DNA of 59,458 bases, from positions 1-59,458 of the forward strand of contig NIUT01000074.1 of the NCBI GenBank assembly GCA_002254365.1, in the 5' to 3' direction. Shown here piece by piece: positions 1 through 8,006 of this stretch. Position 1 is the first letter of the stretch. Each line of letters opens with the position of its first letter. The notes beneath the pieces were generated by a model, which was given only the letters and a program-made list of their open reading frames with translations, was not told where the DNA came from and searched no databases. Position numbers and translations under genes: made by a program. The stretch is from Nitrospira sp. UW-LDO-01. GTDB taxonomy: Bacteria > Nitrospirota > Nitrospiria > Nitrospirales > Nitrospiraceae.

Positions 1-404
1 GGGACGATCCTAGCTGACCCACGGCCTGCAACGACCTCGATCTTTGCGATCTGTCCCGCTCCCGTTGTGCCATGATGCAAGACCTCGTTCTATAGATACA
101 AGATCTTGAATCGTGCAGTCTCGACTACCATCGCTTCTGCCGCCGCCTGAAGCTCCGAGCCAGTTCAGAATAACTCCGGTCTCCGCTCACCTCATGGCGT
201 CTGTCTTGGTCGATCATGCCTGGCGAATTCCTGCAGACGTGTTGGCGGCTCACGCGACTTGGCGTACAGTAGCCAGGTGAGGCCTCTGCGCTCTGTGCCA
301 CAGAACGGGCGCTGTTGACGATCATGCACGATTCAAGACATGACCCCACAACTTGGGATGCGAGGGGTAGGGGGAGAGAAGTGCGGAACTGCGGCACGCT
401 GCAA

Positions 405-440
405 CGGAAAAGTATCCTGTCCCCTTTTACCTCTGTCCCC
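405..440. repeat. GGGGACAG-type short repeat abutting a transposase fragment
   Basis: The stretch reads, on the - strand, as two GGGGACAG units separated by an A/G-rich spacer and followed by TACTTTTCC. It begins exactly where similarity of the adjacent fragment to IS3-type OrfA stops. Part of the same motif (GACAGGGGACGGTTTT) recurs at 29488-29503. Such motifs resemble REP-like or IS-end sequences, but no family could be assigned. Confidence 0.35.
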
Positions 441-574
441 CAGCGGTAGAGCAGATGGTCGGCAATGCCCAGATCTCTGGCTACTTGTGCAACCGGTCGT
501 GCCGAGTCTCGGACCAACCGCACTGCTTCTGTCTTAAACTCTTCCGTATACTGCCGTCTGGTCTTGGTGCTCAT
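440..574 (-). pseudogene. IS3-family transposase OrfA, N-terminal fragment
   Basis: About 45 codons are recognisable from the start MSTKTRRQYTEEFKTEAVRL to the helix-turn-helix recognition segment ending in LLYRW, the N-terminal DNA-binding part of IS3-type OrfA. The family is normally about 90-100 aa. Here similarity ends abruptly at a GGGGACAG-type repeat and the frame runs on into unrelated sequence. Just upstream of the start, around 610-640, TGTCTGTGAAATCGGGGG resembles an IS3-type terminal repeat. No OrfB follows, so this is a dead element end. Confidence 0.65.
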
Positions 575-728
575 GCTGCCCTCCAATTTCATCAAACTCC
601 TCCTTATACAGGTGTCTGTGAAATCGGGGGAAGGTCACCCTTGGAATAAAGGAAGATGGTGGACACATTGGAGGCTTTATCCGTAAGGGTTCTGGAATGA
701 ATCCGTTCGAGCTATCAGGATAATCAGA

Positions 729-1037
729 ATGAATAAAGCTCAACAATATCTTAATGACAGAGGTGATGTGCTGTTAACTAGACTCCGTGGGCTTTCTTTT
801 GAGGAGCTAATGAGAGTCAGCCAGCAGCAAGAGGAGTTACGATTTGGTTACCTGTGGAAAGGGTACATCACAACACACGTAGATCCGATTGATGACCACA
901 TGGTCCGGGTCGTTGTACATGGAGTGCTTGAGTTGAGACTGCTTGGGAACTATATCAACTACATCGAAGGATTCAGGCAACGGCGAGACGGATCGCTCGA
1001 AAAACTCACAGATGCAGATTACTGCGAGTTCGATTAG
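729..1037 (+). CDS. Hypothetical protein, 102 aa
   Basis: Open frame starting MNKAQQYLNDRGDV. It is mostly soluble and charged, with no membrane segment and no domain I recognise. The middle is beta-like (ELRFGYLWKGYITTH, then MVRVVVHGVLELRLL). The start has only a weak purine-rich site (AGGATAA). It lies alone between two transposon remnants and its codon use looks more AT-rich than the flagellar genes, so it could be cargo of a mobile element. No function is proposed. Confidence 0.45.
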   Translation: MNKAQQYLNDRGDVLLTRLRGLSFEELMRVSQQQEELRFGYLWKGYITTHVDPIDDHMVRVVVHGVLELRLLGNYINYIEGFRQRRDGSLEKLTDADYCEFD

Positions 1038-1340
1038 GAAAGAAAATAGGGATAGGCAGGTTTTCTGATAGTTGGCACTGCTGAGAAAGAACCGATGAGC
1101 GGTGAACGAACAGGTGTCCCGTCCGCGCGGACAGTGCAGGTTTCAGTGGTGAGGCGCTGCCTCATTCTCTGACGAATCGCGCCTCAGCGTCTCATCGCGA
1201 GCTGATTTCTGCTCGCTTCTAACCGATTTTCTTCGACTTCGACCTCTTCTTTACGCTCATCCCCCTCGTTTTGCGAAGACGAGTCGGTGATCTCCATGGA
1301 CAGCACCTGCTCAACACGTTGCCCCCCGCCGTCGCTCTCG
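1038..1340. other. Intergenic stretch without recognisable gene
   Basis: No frame here shows family similarity or a plausible ribosome binding site. Open frames are antisense-like and of biased composition. It probably consists of decayed element sequence between the small orphan gene and the integrase fragment. Confidence 0.4.
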
Positions 1341-1770
1341 TCAGCCTGTCGGCTGCAGTATGCCCTCGATGGGCTGATCCCGCCCTGACCGTGAGTGTGA
1401 CGCAAACACATCAATTCCCGCCCAGACTTCTGCTGGGGTTCGCCCCTGCAAGTAATCATGCGGACGATCGTGGTTGTACCAGGTGCGACTCTCCCGCAAC
1501 GCCATACTATATTCGTTCCCGTCTGCGATGGATCCTCTCGCCAATTCCCGCTTCACTGTGCCGATGAACCGCTCAACGCGTCCATTCTGCCAGGGGCATC
1601 CGGGCTCGATGCGTTGGTGGCCGATTCCCAACAACCAGAGCTCAAGCCGGAACCACCGCGAGACGAACACGGCTTCATTGTCGGTGCGTAGGAATGTTGG
1701 TCGGCCGTAGGTTGCGAACAGCATGAACGAGTCTCTACTAACTGTGCGTACGATCGTGTCTGATCATCCT
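1341..1770 (-). pseudogene. DDE integrase/transposase C-terminal fragment
   Basis: On the - strand the frame reads FATYGRPTFLRTDNEAVF and then WQNGRVERFIGTVKREL, WYNHDRPHDYLQGRTPAEVW. RTDNE carries the second Asp and GRVERF the Glu of the rve-type DDE catalytic core, followed by the conserved C-terminal tail. Reading further upstream (VRTVSRDSF) continues the family sequence to about 1750, then a stop at about 1764 and loss of similarity. The N-terminal half with the first Asp is missing. Closest in style to IS3/IS481-type integrases. Confidence 0.7.
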
Positions 1771-1973
1771 CGGAAAGCACCAGGACCGACATGAGTATGC
1801 ATGTGGTTGGGTGTCGCTCCAGGAAAAATATGCCGCTCGCTGGGCAGAATCTTTCCTGGTTGGCCGACTGCTTCATTCCGCAGCATGAAATTCGGCATGT
1901 TCCATTGTCGTCATTCTCCTACATTTCATTGGTTTTAGATGGGGAGACCTCGAAATGGGCAGGTTGATGACCT

Positions 1974-1989
1974 TGGCATAAGGGTTGCT
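1974..1989 (+). promoter_or_regulatory. Sigma-54 promoter of the flgF operon
   Basis: TGGCATAAGGGTTGCT fits the -24/-12 consensus TGGCAYR-N4-TTGCW, with the required 12-nt offset between GG and GC. It lies 35 bp before the flgF ATG with nothing else in between, as expected for an RpoN-dependent early/middle flagellar operon. Confidence 0.7.
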
Positions 1990-2023
1990 GTCTTTGTGTC
2001 GGGACCAATAAGGAGTTGCTCAG

Positions 2024-2794
2024 ATGAATCGTGGTATCTATCCAATCCTCTCCGGTGCGTTGGCTCATGAGCGGCGGATGCAAGTCTTCGCCAATAATAT
2101 GGCGAATGTGAATACGGCCGGCTTCAAGCAAGATGAGCAGGCGTTCAAAGCCATTTTCCCCAGGTACCAAGCGGTCATTCCAGCGATCGGCCATAGTGGG
2201 GGATTAGCACAGCAGATCGTGGCCAGACCATTTGGAGCGACCGAACGTGCGTTCGTTGCACCGCACACGATGAAAACCACGTTCGAAGCCGGTCGCATCA
2301 GGCTGACCGGCAATCCGCTGGATCTGGCGATTCAGGGGAGAGGGTTTTTGGAAGTGGAGACGCCTCAAGGGGTTCGATACACCAGGAACGGCATGCTGTC
2401 ATTGGACAGCCAGCGTAGGCTTGTCAATGGACTGGGCTATCCTGTGATGGGAGCGAAAGGGGAGATCAAGATTCCTCCAGGGAAGGTGGAAATCACTCCC
2501 CAAGGCGATATCAGAGTCGATGACAAGCCAGTGGCGACGATTAAAATCATGGATTTTCCTGAAGACGAGATGCCGGTCAAGTCGACCGAGGGGCTGTTCG
2601 CTTCTGAGAAAGGCAAACCCGTCAAGAATCCACAACTCTTGGCTGGGCATATCGAGGAGTCGAACGTCAATTCAATCGGTGAAATGGTGAAGATGATGGA
2701 AGGGATGCGGAGTTACGAGTCGGCACAAAAACTCATTCAAACGCTCGATCGGATGGCTGAAGTGGCGATTCAAGATGTCGGGCGAGTCGCATAA
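2024..2794 (+). CDS. flgF: Flagellar proximal rod protein FlgF
   Basis: 256 aa. FlgF builds part of the periplasmic rod that connects the basal body to the hook. The N-terminal rod motif ANNMANVNTAGFKQ lies near residues 24-37. The family C-terminal helix (SNVNSIGEMVKMMEGMRSYE) is near 214-233, and the middle carries the NPLDLAIQGRGFLEV signature. Length fits the family. GGAG lies 9 bp before the ATG. First gene of the rod/ring operon, directly followed by flgG, its paralogue. Confidence 0.95.
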   Translation: MNRGIYPILSGALAHERRMQVFANNMANVNTAGFKQDEQAFKAIFPRYQAVIPAIGHSGGLAQQIVARPFGATERAFVAPHTMKTTFEAGRIRLTGNPLDLAIQGRGFLEVETPQGVRYTRNGMLSLDSQRRLVNGLGYPVMGAKGEIKIPPGKVEITPQGDIRVDDKPVATIKIMDFPEDEMPVKSTEGLFASEKGKPVKNPQLLAGHIEESNVNSIGEMVKMMEGMRSYESAQKLIQTLDRMAEVAIQDVGRVA

Positions 2795-2857
2795 AGACAG
2801 CACGCACGTCACCGCAGGGAAGGCCTGTATGAATCACCAAGGTAAGGGAGAGTCACA

Positions 2858-3649
2858 ATGATTCGTGCCATGTGGACCGCAGCAACGGGAATGACGGCGC
2901 AGCAGATCAATGTCGATACCATCGCGCACAACCTTGCCAACGTGAATACCAATTCCTTTAAGCGAAGCCGAGCCGAGTTTGCGGACTTGGTCTATCAAAT
3001 CCAGCGACTTCCTGGCACTAACGCGTCGAATGTCGGAGTGTTCCCCGTTGGGATTCAGGTCGGCACCGGGGTTCGGCCGACGACCGTGGCCAAAGAATGG
3101 CTGCAAGGGAATATGCGTCAAACGAACAATGAGACGGATCTGGCGATCGATGGCAACGGGTTTTTTCAAGTGTCTCGCCCGGACGGCACCATCATGTACA
3201 CCAGGAATGGCTCATTCAAGCGAGACAACGTCGGGAACCTCGTCACCGGCGATGGCGATCTTCTGAATCCGGTCATCACTATTCCGTCCGGCGCGCTCAA
3301 AGTGGATATCGGTCAAGATGGTACCGTGTCTGTGCTGCTCCCCGGTGTGACTCAAGCTTCACAAGTGGGGCAGATTCAGTTGACCAGGTTCGACAATCCC
3401 TCAGGTTTGGTGGCGATGGGGAACAACCTGTTCATCGATAGTTTTGCATCGGGTCCTCCCACACAAGGAACCGGGGGGTTCACGACCGGGTTCGGCACGA
3501 TTCAACAGGGATTTCTGGAGAGCTCGAATGTCAATCTCGCGGAGGAGATGGTCAACATGATCATTGCCCAGCGCAGCTATGAAATCAATTCGAAGACGAT
3601 TCAGGCCTCCGATGAGATGATGGCCATTGCCAACAATCTGCGACGATAG
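2858..3649 (+). CDS. flgG: Flagellar distal rod protein FlgG
   Basis: 263 aa, the expected length for FlgG, which forms the distal rod. The N-terminal motif AHNLANVNTNSFKRSRAEF (about 24-42) is the FlgG-type form, with the central TDLAIDGNGFFQV signature and C-terminal SSNVNLAEEMVNMIIAQRSY. It follows flgF by 63 bp and precedes flgA by 9 bp. Start chosen at the ATG after GGGAGAGTCACA. Exported by the type III apparatus, so it has no signal peptide. Confidence 0.96.
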   Translation: MIRAMWTAATGMTAQQINVDTIAHNLANVNTNSFKRSRAEFADLVYQIQRLPGTNASNVGVFPVGIQVGTGVRPTTVAKEWLQGNMRQTNNETDLAIDGNGFFQVSRPDGTIMYTRNGSFKRDNVGNLVTGDGDLLNPVITIPSGALKVDIGQDGTVSVLLPGVTQASQVGQIQLTRFDNPSGLVAMGNNLFIDSFASGPPTQGTGGFTTGFGTIQQGFLESSNVNLAEEMVNMIIAQRSYEINSKTIQASDEMMAIANNLRR

Positions 3650-3658
3650 GGGGGAAGC

Positions 3659-4459
3659 ATGGTAAGGATCGGGATCGTTCTCCTATCGCTCTTGGTGGGG
3701 TGGCTGAGCTGGACTGCAGTGGTCTCTGCAGGGAGCAGAGTCGATACCGGCTCCGTCACGCTGGTCAATCCGAGGCACGAGCCGAGATCTGTCGGGAAAG
3801 AGCGCGAGAAATCTACCACGCAAGAGCTCACTGCCGAACTGTTCCAAGGGGCGATTCATCGATATCTGGAGCAAGCGTGGTCCCAAAAAGTGAAGACGAT
3901 CACCGTGGCGGTGCTGGATCCAGCCGAACCGATTACTGTGCCGTCAGGAATCATCGAGTTCCAAGTATTGCCGACAGGTTCCGACGATGGCCTTGGGAGA
4001 CGTGTCTTCCCGGTTTCAGTCGCGGTGGGCGGAAAAGCCTGGAAAACGATCCAGGTCTTGGCGGATGTCTCGGCAATGATCGAGGCCATCGTCCCCACAC
4101 GTCTGTTGAAGACGGAGGAGCTGATCGATGGCGCAGACCTCAAGAGTACGCGTATTCGAGTCCATCAGTGGAATCACCCGTTTGTGACTGATCGCGATGA
4201 GGTGATCGGCAAGAGCGCCGCCCGCCCACTACCGCCTGATACGCCATTGCGTTCGACCTTTGTGAAGCTTCCACTCATCGTGAAGAAGGGGGACCGAGTC
4301 TTGATTGAGGCGCGTCGAGGAGGTCTGTCGATTCAGACCTATGGCATCACAAAAGCCAGCGGCCAAGTCGGACAGACCATTATGGTTGCGAATCTGGATT
4401 CCGGTCGAGAGTTGAGAGCGAAGGTTGTGGCGCCCAGCCTGGTACAGGTTGATTTCTAG
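3659..4459 (+). CDS. flgA: P-ring assembly chaperone FlgA
   Basis: 266 aa with an N-terminal signal peptide (hydrophobic IGIVLLSLLVGWLSW, cleavage near VSAGS), so periplasmic. The C-terminal half holds the SAF-like domain and closing signature GQVGQTIMVANLDSGRELRA typical of FlgA, which assists polymerisation of FlgI into the P ring. A GGGGGAAGC site precedes the ATG. It sits between flgG and flgH, a usual order. Confidence 0.9.
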   Translation: MVRIGIVLLSLLVGWLSWTAVVSAGSRVDTGSVTLVNPRHEPRSVGKEREKSTTQELTAELFQGAIHRYLEQAWSQKVKTITVAVLDPAEPITVPSGIIEFQVLPTGSDDGLGRRVFPVSVAVGGKAWKTIQVLADVSAMIEAIVPTRLLKTEELIDGADLKSTRIRVHQWNHPFVTDRDEVIGKSAARPLPPDTPLRSTFVKLPLIVKKGDRVLIEARRGGLSIQTYGITKASGQVGQTIMVANLDSGRELRAKVVAPSLVQVDF

Positions 4460-4465
4460 GAGCGT

Positions 4466-5185
4466 ATGGTGAGTGTCGCGGTATTTGCCCATCGAACACA
4501 GTTGAGACGTGCGATTGCGGGACTCGGGATCATGACCGTGATGTTCGTGCACGGATGTTCAAGTCCGCCAAGCCCGTCGAGCAAAGTGACTCTGCCGCTG
4601 ATCCCTCCTCCGAAGACGCTTGGCTCGCTCTGGCAGGAAGAAAACGGACGAGCCTATCTGTACGAGGACATGCGCGCCATGCGGATCGGGGATATTCTGA
4701 CCGTGAAAGTGTCCGAAGTTCATAAAGGGTCCAAGTCCGCCGATACGGCGGTTCAACGAGATTCGACGATTAAGAACGGCATGGTCGGGAGCGGGATGGG
4801 ATATATCGGGCTTCCAGGGATCCGGTTCAGCGATGAAACCAAGCGTGGATTCGGAATCAATGCGAGCGCCAATAACAAGTTCGACGGGAAAGGCTCCACC
4901 AATCGTGAAGGCACATTGACCGGGACCATCTCGGCGATTGTCACGGAGGTGCTGTCCAACGGGGATCTTCGGATCGAGGGGCGACGTGAAGTCACCGTCA
5001 ACAGCGAAAAGCAGCTGATGACCATCGGCGGGATCGTCCGTCGTGTGGACGTGGATACGAAGAATATCGTCGCCTCGAGTGCCATTGCAGATGCCAAAAT
5101 CGAATACTCAGGCCTCGGTGTCTTAGATGATGTTCAGCGTCCTGGTTGGTTGGTTCGAGTCCTCAATTGGATCTATCCGTTCTAA
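4466..5185 (+). CDS. flgH: Flagellar L-ring protein FlgH
   Basis: 239 aa. FlgH is the outer-membrane lipoprotein of the L ring. The N-terminus has a hydrophobic segment followed by VHGCSS, with Cys31 as the likely lipidated residue; His at -2 makes this an imperfect lipobox. Family motifs follow: YEDMRAMRIGDILTV, the GxGxxG-type central region, and near the end NGDLRIEGRREVTVNSEKQ and SSAIADAKIEYSGLGVL. The ATG lies 6 bp after the flgA stop with TAGGAG as ribosome site. Confidence 0.93.
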   Translation: MVSVAVFAHRTQLRRAIAGLGIMTVMFVHGCSSPPSPSSKVTLPLIPPPKTLGSLWQEENGRAYLYEDMRAMRIGDILTVKVSEVHKGSKSADTAVQRDSTIKNGMVGSGMGYIGLPGIRFSDETKRGFGINASANNKFDGKGSTNREGTLTGTISAIVTEVLSNGDLRIEGRREVTVNSEKQLMTIGGIVRRVDVDTKNIVASSAIADAKIEYSGLGVLDDVQRPGWLVRVLNWIYPF

Positions 5186-5199
5186 GGAGTAGTGTTGTC

Positions 5200-5484
5200 A
5201 TGCCGACTCCGATGAAACGCACGGTCACCAGAAAAGTGTCTTCCAAGCGGCGGGTGGTGAATGCGCAATCGTTGCAACTGATGGTCAGAAGCGGAGTGGT
5301 CCGTAGGGCAGATTCCATGCCTCCGCCTCCGATCAGGCGAGGTCGCATGCCACTATCGGCTGAACAGCAACGAGCCGTATGCAAAGAAGTTGTGCAGGAG
5401 CAGGGGTGGTTGTCACGTGTCATTTTTGGTCCGAAGCCGCACGCCGCTCTTACGAAGCGTTCCTCATTCGATGGAGGACAATAG
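5200..5484 (+). CDS. Small basic protein between flgH and flgI
   Basis: 94 aa, start at the ATG after TAAGGAGT. Very basic N-terminus (MKRTVTRKVSSKRR), a Pro/Arg patch (PPPPIRRGRMPLS), then a short helix and a tail ending FGPKPHAALTKRSSFDGG. No signal peptide, membrane segment or family recognised. Its tight position between two ring genes (14 bp after flgH, overlapping none) says it is co-expressed with the P/L ring, and it may be lineage-specific. Function unknown. Confidence 0.65.
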   Translation: MPTPMKRTVTRKVSSKRRVVNAQSLQLMVRSGVVRRADSMPPPPIRRGRMPLSAEQQRAVCKEVVQEQGWLSRVIFGPKPHAALTKRSSFDGGQ

Positions 5485-5488
5485 CTGT

Positions 5489-6622
5489 ATGGTGTTACGG
5501 TGGTTGGTGTTGCTGTTCCTTTTGACTGCTGGCTTCCTCTGGCCTGTGAATGCCGATGCCGTGAGGATCAAGGATATCGGTGCGATTGAGGGGGTGCGTG
5601 AAAACCAACTGCTCGGCTATGGCTTGGTGGTTGGGTTAGACAGCACCGGCGATCGTGTGATCGGTGGACAGTTTACGATTCAAGCGATGATGTCGATGTT
5701 GAACAAGATGGGGGTCCATCTCGTCATTGATCCCATTCAACTGCTGACGAGGAATATTGCGTCGGTGATGGTCACAGCGAAACTTCCTCCATTCTCGAAG
5801 CCCGGCATGACGTTGGATGCTGTGGTCTCCTCAATGGCCAACGCGAAGAGTTTACAAGGAGGAACCTTACTATTGACGCCTCTTAAGGCAGCGAATCAGC
5901 AAGTATTTGCCGTGGCGCAAGGGCCTGTTTCGATAGGAGGATTTCTTGGCGGCACCGGCGGGGCCGGCGGGGCGACGGTGGCCAAAAATCATCAGGCGGC
6001 AGGTGTGGTGCCTAGTGGAGCCATAATCGAAAAGGAACTTCCCGTCGATATCGATTCGTGGGAGACCGTCTCCGTTCTGCTACGTCAGCCAGATTTCACG
6101 ACGGCGATTCGGACGGCCGAGGCCATTGAACATGCTTTTGGGAAGGGGAGTGCGTCAGCCGTCAACGCCGGCTCCATTAAGGCAACGATTCCTCCGGTTT
6201 TTCATGGCCGGGTTGTTGAATATATTGCGTCGATTGAAGGGCTTGATGTGTCCGTCGATGCCATTGCGAAGGTCGTTGTCAATGAGCGAACGGGGACGGT
6301 CGTCCTTGGGGAACACGTTCGGATCTCAACCTGTGCCATTTCTCATGGGAACCTCACAATTTCAGTTAAAAATACGCTGAATGTGTCTCAGCCGGCGGCG
6401 CCGCTTGTGGGGAATGCTGCAGGACAAACCACTGTGACCCCCGATGTCCAGACTGAGGTCAAAGAGCAGGAGTCTCGGCTGATCGTTGTCGATGAAACGG
6501 TCACCTTGGGAGAGGTTGTTCAGGCCCTCAACGCCGTAGGGGTCACGCCTCGGGATCTGGTGGCGATTCTCTCGGCACTCAAGTCGGCCGGGGCTCTTCA
6601 GGCGAATCTGGAGATCATTTGA
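5489..6622 (+). CDS. flgI: Flagellar P-ring protein FlgI
   Basis: 377 aa from the ATG preceded by TGGAGGAC; longer in-frame starts inside the upstream gene are possible but would bury the signal peptide. The hydrophobic leader LRWLVLLFLLTAGFLW ends near NADA. Then come the family motifs RIKDIGAIEGVRENQLLGYG, GLDSTGDR, the Gly-rich GGFLGGTGGAGGATVAKNH loop and C-terminal LNAVGVTPRDLVAILSALK. Periplasmic P-ring subunit. Its TGA overlaps the beginning of the flgJ region, implying coupling. Confidence 0.95.
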   Translation: MVLRWLVLLFLLTAGFLWPVNADAVRIKDIGAIEGVRENQLLGYGLVVGLDSTGDRVIGGQFTIQAMMSMLNKMGVHLVIDPIQLLTRNIASVMVTAKLPPFSKPGMTLDAVVSSMANAKSLQGGTLLLTPLKAANQQVFAVAQGPVSIGGFLGGTGGAGGATVAKNHQAAGVVPSGAIIEKELPVDIDSWETVSVLLRQPDFTTAIRTAEAIEHAFGKGSASAVNAGSIKATIPPVFHGRVVEYIASIEGLDVSVDAIAKVVVNERTGTVVLGEHVRISTCAISHGNLTISVKNTLNVSQPAAPLVGNAAGQTTVTPDVQTEVKEQESRLIVVDETVTLGEVVQALNAVGVTPRDLVAILSALKSAGALQANLEII

Positions 6623-6630
6623 GGGCTTCT

Positions 6631-7038
6631 ATGGATGGGATTACTCAATCAGGCTTGGAGAAGAGTCGGGCGTTGATGTCGTCACCATTATATATGGATC
6701 CTGGGACACTGCTCCACCCAGGTCAACTGCATAATCCTCATAACCCATTGATAGTGCAGGATGTTATGAAGGAGCGTCAGAAGCTTATCGAGGCCGGGAA
6801 ACAGTTTGAGTCCTATTTTGTCTCGCATTTACTGAAGGTTATGAGAGAAACCGTCCCTCAAGGAGCTCTAGCCAATAAACAGGGCGCATATTTCCATTCA
6901 TTCTATGATGAGGAAATCGGACGAAGAGCGGCAGAATCTGGGGGAATTGGCATTGCTCGGATGGTCCAAGAACACGCGGAAAAATATTTTGCAGGTCCCC
7001 CTGCAGAGCACTCAAGTTTTCCGGTAAGGGACCGATAA
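6631..7038 (+). CDS. flgJ: Rod-binding protein FlgJ, short form without muramidase
   Basis: 135 aa from the ATG after TTGAGGGCTTCT; a TTG at 6619 is an alternative start. The central part is the rod-binding domain: AGKQFESYFVSHLLKVMRET, then FHSFYDEEIGRRAAESGGIGIA. The C-terminal glucosaminidase domain of enterobacterial FlgJ is absent, so another enzyme must open the peptidoglycan. The stop codon TAA forms the last three bases of the sigma-28 -10 box that drives flgM. Confidence 0.88.
   Translation: MDGITQSGLEKSRALMSSPLYMDPGTLLHPGQLHNPHNPLIVQDVMKERQKLIEAGKQFESYFVSHLLKVMRETVPQGALANKQGAYFHSFYDEEIGRRAAESGGIGIARMVQEHAEKYFAGPPAEHSSFPVRDR
7012..7038 (+). promoter_or_regulatory. Sigma-28 promoter of flgM
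   Basis: TCAAGTTT, 11 nt, ACCGATAA matches the FliA consensus TAAAGTTT-N11-GCCGATAA at 14 of 16 positions. It lies inside the 3' end of flgJ and ends on its stop codon, 72 bp before the flgM ATG. Confidence 0.75.
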
Positions 7039-7110
7039 GGAGCTCGACAGGGATAAAGGGCACTGATCGTTCAGGACGCGGGTTGGAGGAGTTGGGGAAG
7101 GAGTAGGACG

Positions 7111-7416
7111 ATGCAGATTTCAGGTCATGGGAACGTTGACCATCTAGCAAAAGTATTGCTTGGAGTGCATGAGGCTGAGAATGCAGCTGTTCGGCAACCG
7201 ACGGCCCAGCCCAAGGTTGGCAAGGATGAGGTTCAGATCTCGGCTCAGGCCAAGGAGCTGCAACGGATTCGAGAGTTGGCCAATCAGCCGGATTCTTTGC
7301 GGGCAGAACATGTCGATCGCATCAAGCGTGCACTTGACAGCGGCACCTACGATATCAGCGGTCGTGCAGTTGGGGACGCGCTGATTAAGCAGGTTTTGAC
7401 CGACGCTGTTCTCTAA
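7111..7416 (+). CDS. flgM: Anti-sigma-28 factor FlgM
   Basis: 101 aa. FlgM holds sigma-28 (FliA) inactive until the hook is complete and it is exported. The disordered N-terminal half is followed by the family region DEVQISAQAKELQRIRELA and the sigma-binding helices EHVDRIKRALDSGTYDISG and VGDALIKQVLTD. A sigma-28 site precedes it, giving the usual negative feedback. GGAGTAGGACG serves as ribosome site. Confidence 0.93.
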   Translation: MQISGHGNVDHLAKVLLGVHEAENAAVRQPTAQPKVGKDEVQISAQAKELQRIRELANQPDSLRAEHVDRIKRALDSGTYDISGRAVGDALIKQVLTDAVL

Positions 7417-7472
7417 GCGGTTAGAATCTATCTCCGTCGAGTCGTCACAGCAACGGATCCTCGATCTGGTCC

Positions 7473-8000
7473 ATGGATGGGCAGGTTCCGACCGTGAATG
7501 CTTCAATCTCTCTCTCGCAGTTGCCGCATATTCTCGCCCGTGAGTCAGCTCACTGTGATCTCCTTGCACAGAATATTGTTCAGGAGCGAGATGCCATCAA
7601 ACGGATGGCACTCGGCGAATTTCTTTCCATCAATCAATCCAGGATCTCGATCCTTGAGTCGCTTCATCAGCTGAAAGACGAGCTCGATCTGCTGCTTGAC
7701 GACCTCGCCAACACCTATCAGGTGCCACTTTCCAATCGAACGGTTACGGAAATACTCCACCGAGTTCAAAGCCCACAGGCTGGGGTAATTCTTGAGCAGT
7801 ATGAGCGACTGGCGGAAAAGGTTCGGGCGGTGAAACAGGATATTGCCGCCAACCAGGTGCTAATCCACAGCGTTCAATCGTTTCTCTTTCGAGCGCTGGA
7901 AGCGCACCGCCAGTCATTGCCGGACGGAGATCTGTATTCGGAGTTGGGCGCTCGGCAACAGCACCATGTGCCGGCCGCAGTCATCAGGCGGCAAGGGTGA
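7473..8000 (+). CDS. flgN: FlgN-type export chaperone
   Basis: 175 aa, almost wholly alpha-helical with coiled-coil character (ERDAIKRMALGEFLSINQSR, LHQLKDELDLLLDDLA, KVRAVKQDIAANQVLIHSV). This matches the FlgN fold, the cytoplasmic chaperone for the hook-filament junction proteins FlgK and FlgL. It lies between flgM and flgK, its standard place, with 6 bp to flgK. Sequence identity in this family is low, so the call rests on fold, length and context. Confidence 0.82.
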   Translation: MDGQVPTVNASISLSQLPHILARESAHCDLLAQNIVQERDAIKRMALGEFLSINQSRISILESLHQLKDELDLLLDDLANTYQVPLSNRTVTEILHRVQSPQAGVILEQYERLAEKVRAVKQDIAANQVLIHSVQSFLFRALEAHRQSLPDGDLYSELGARQQHHVPAAVIRRQG

Positions 8001-8006
8001 GGATTT

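Noticed and set aside
125-430. A complete 156-aa gene on the - strand containing the OrfA start
   Set aside because: Only the first 45-50 codons resemble OrfA; the rest is chance open frame through a repeat and unrelated DNA.
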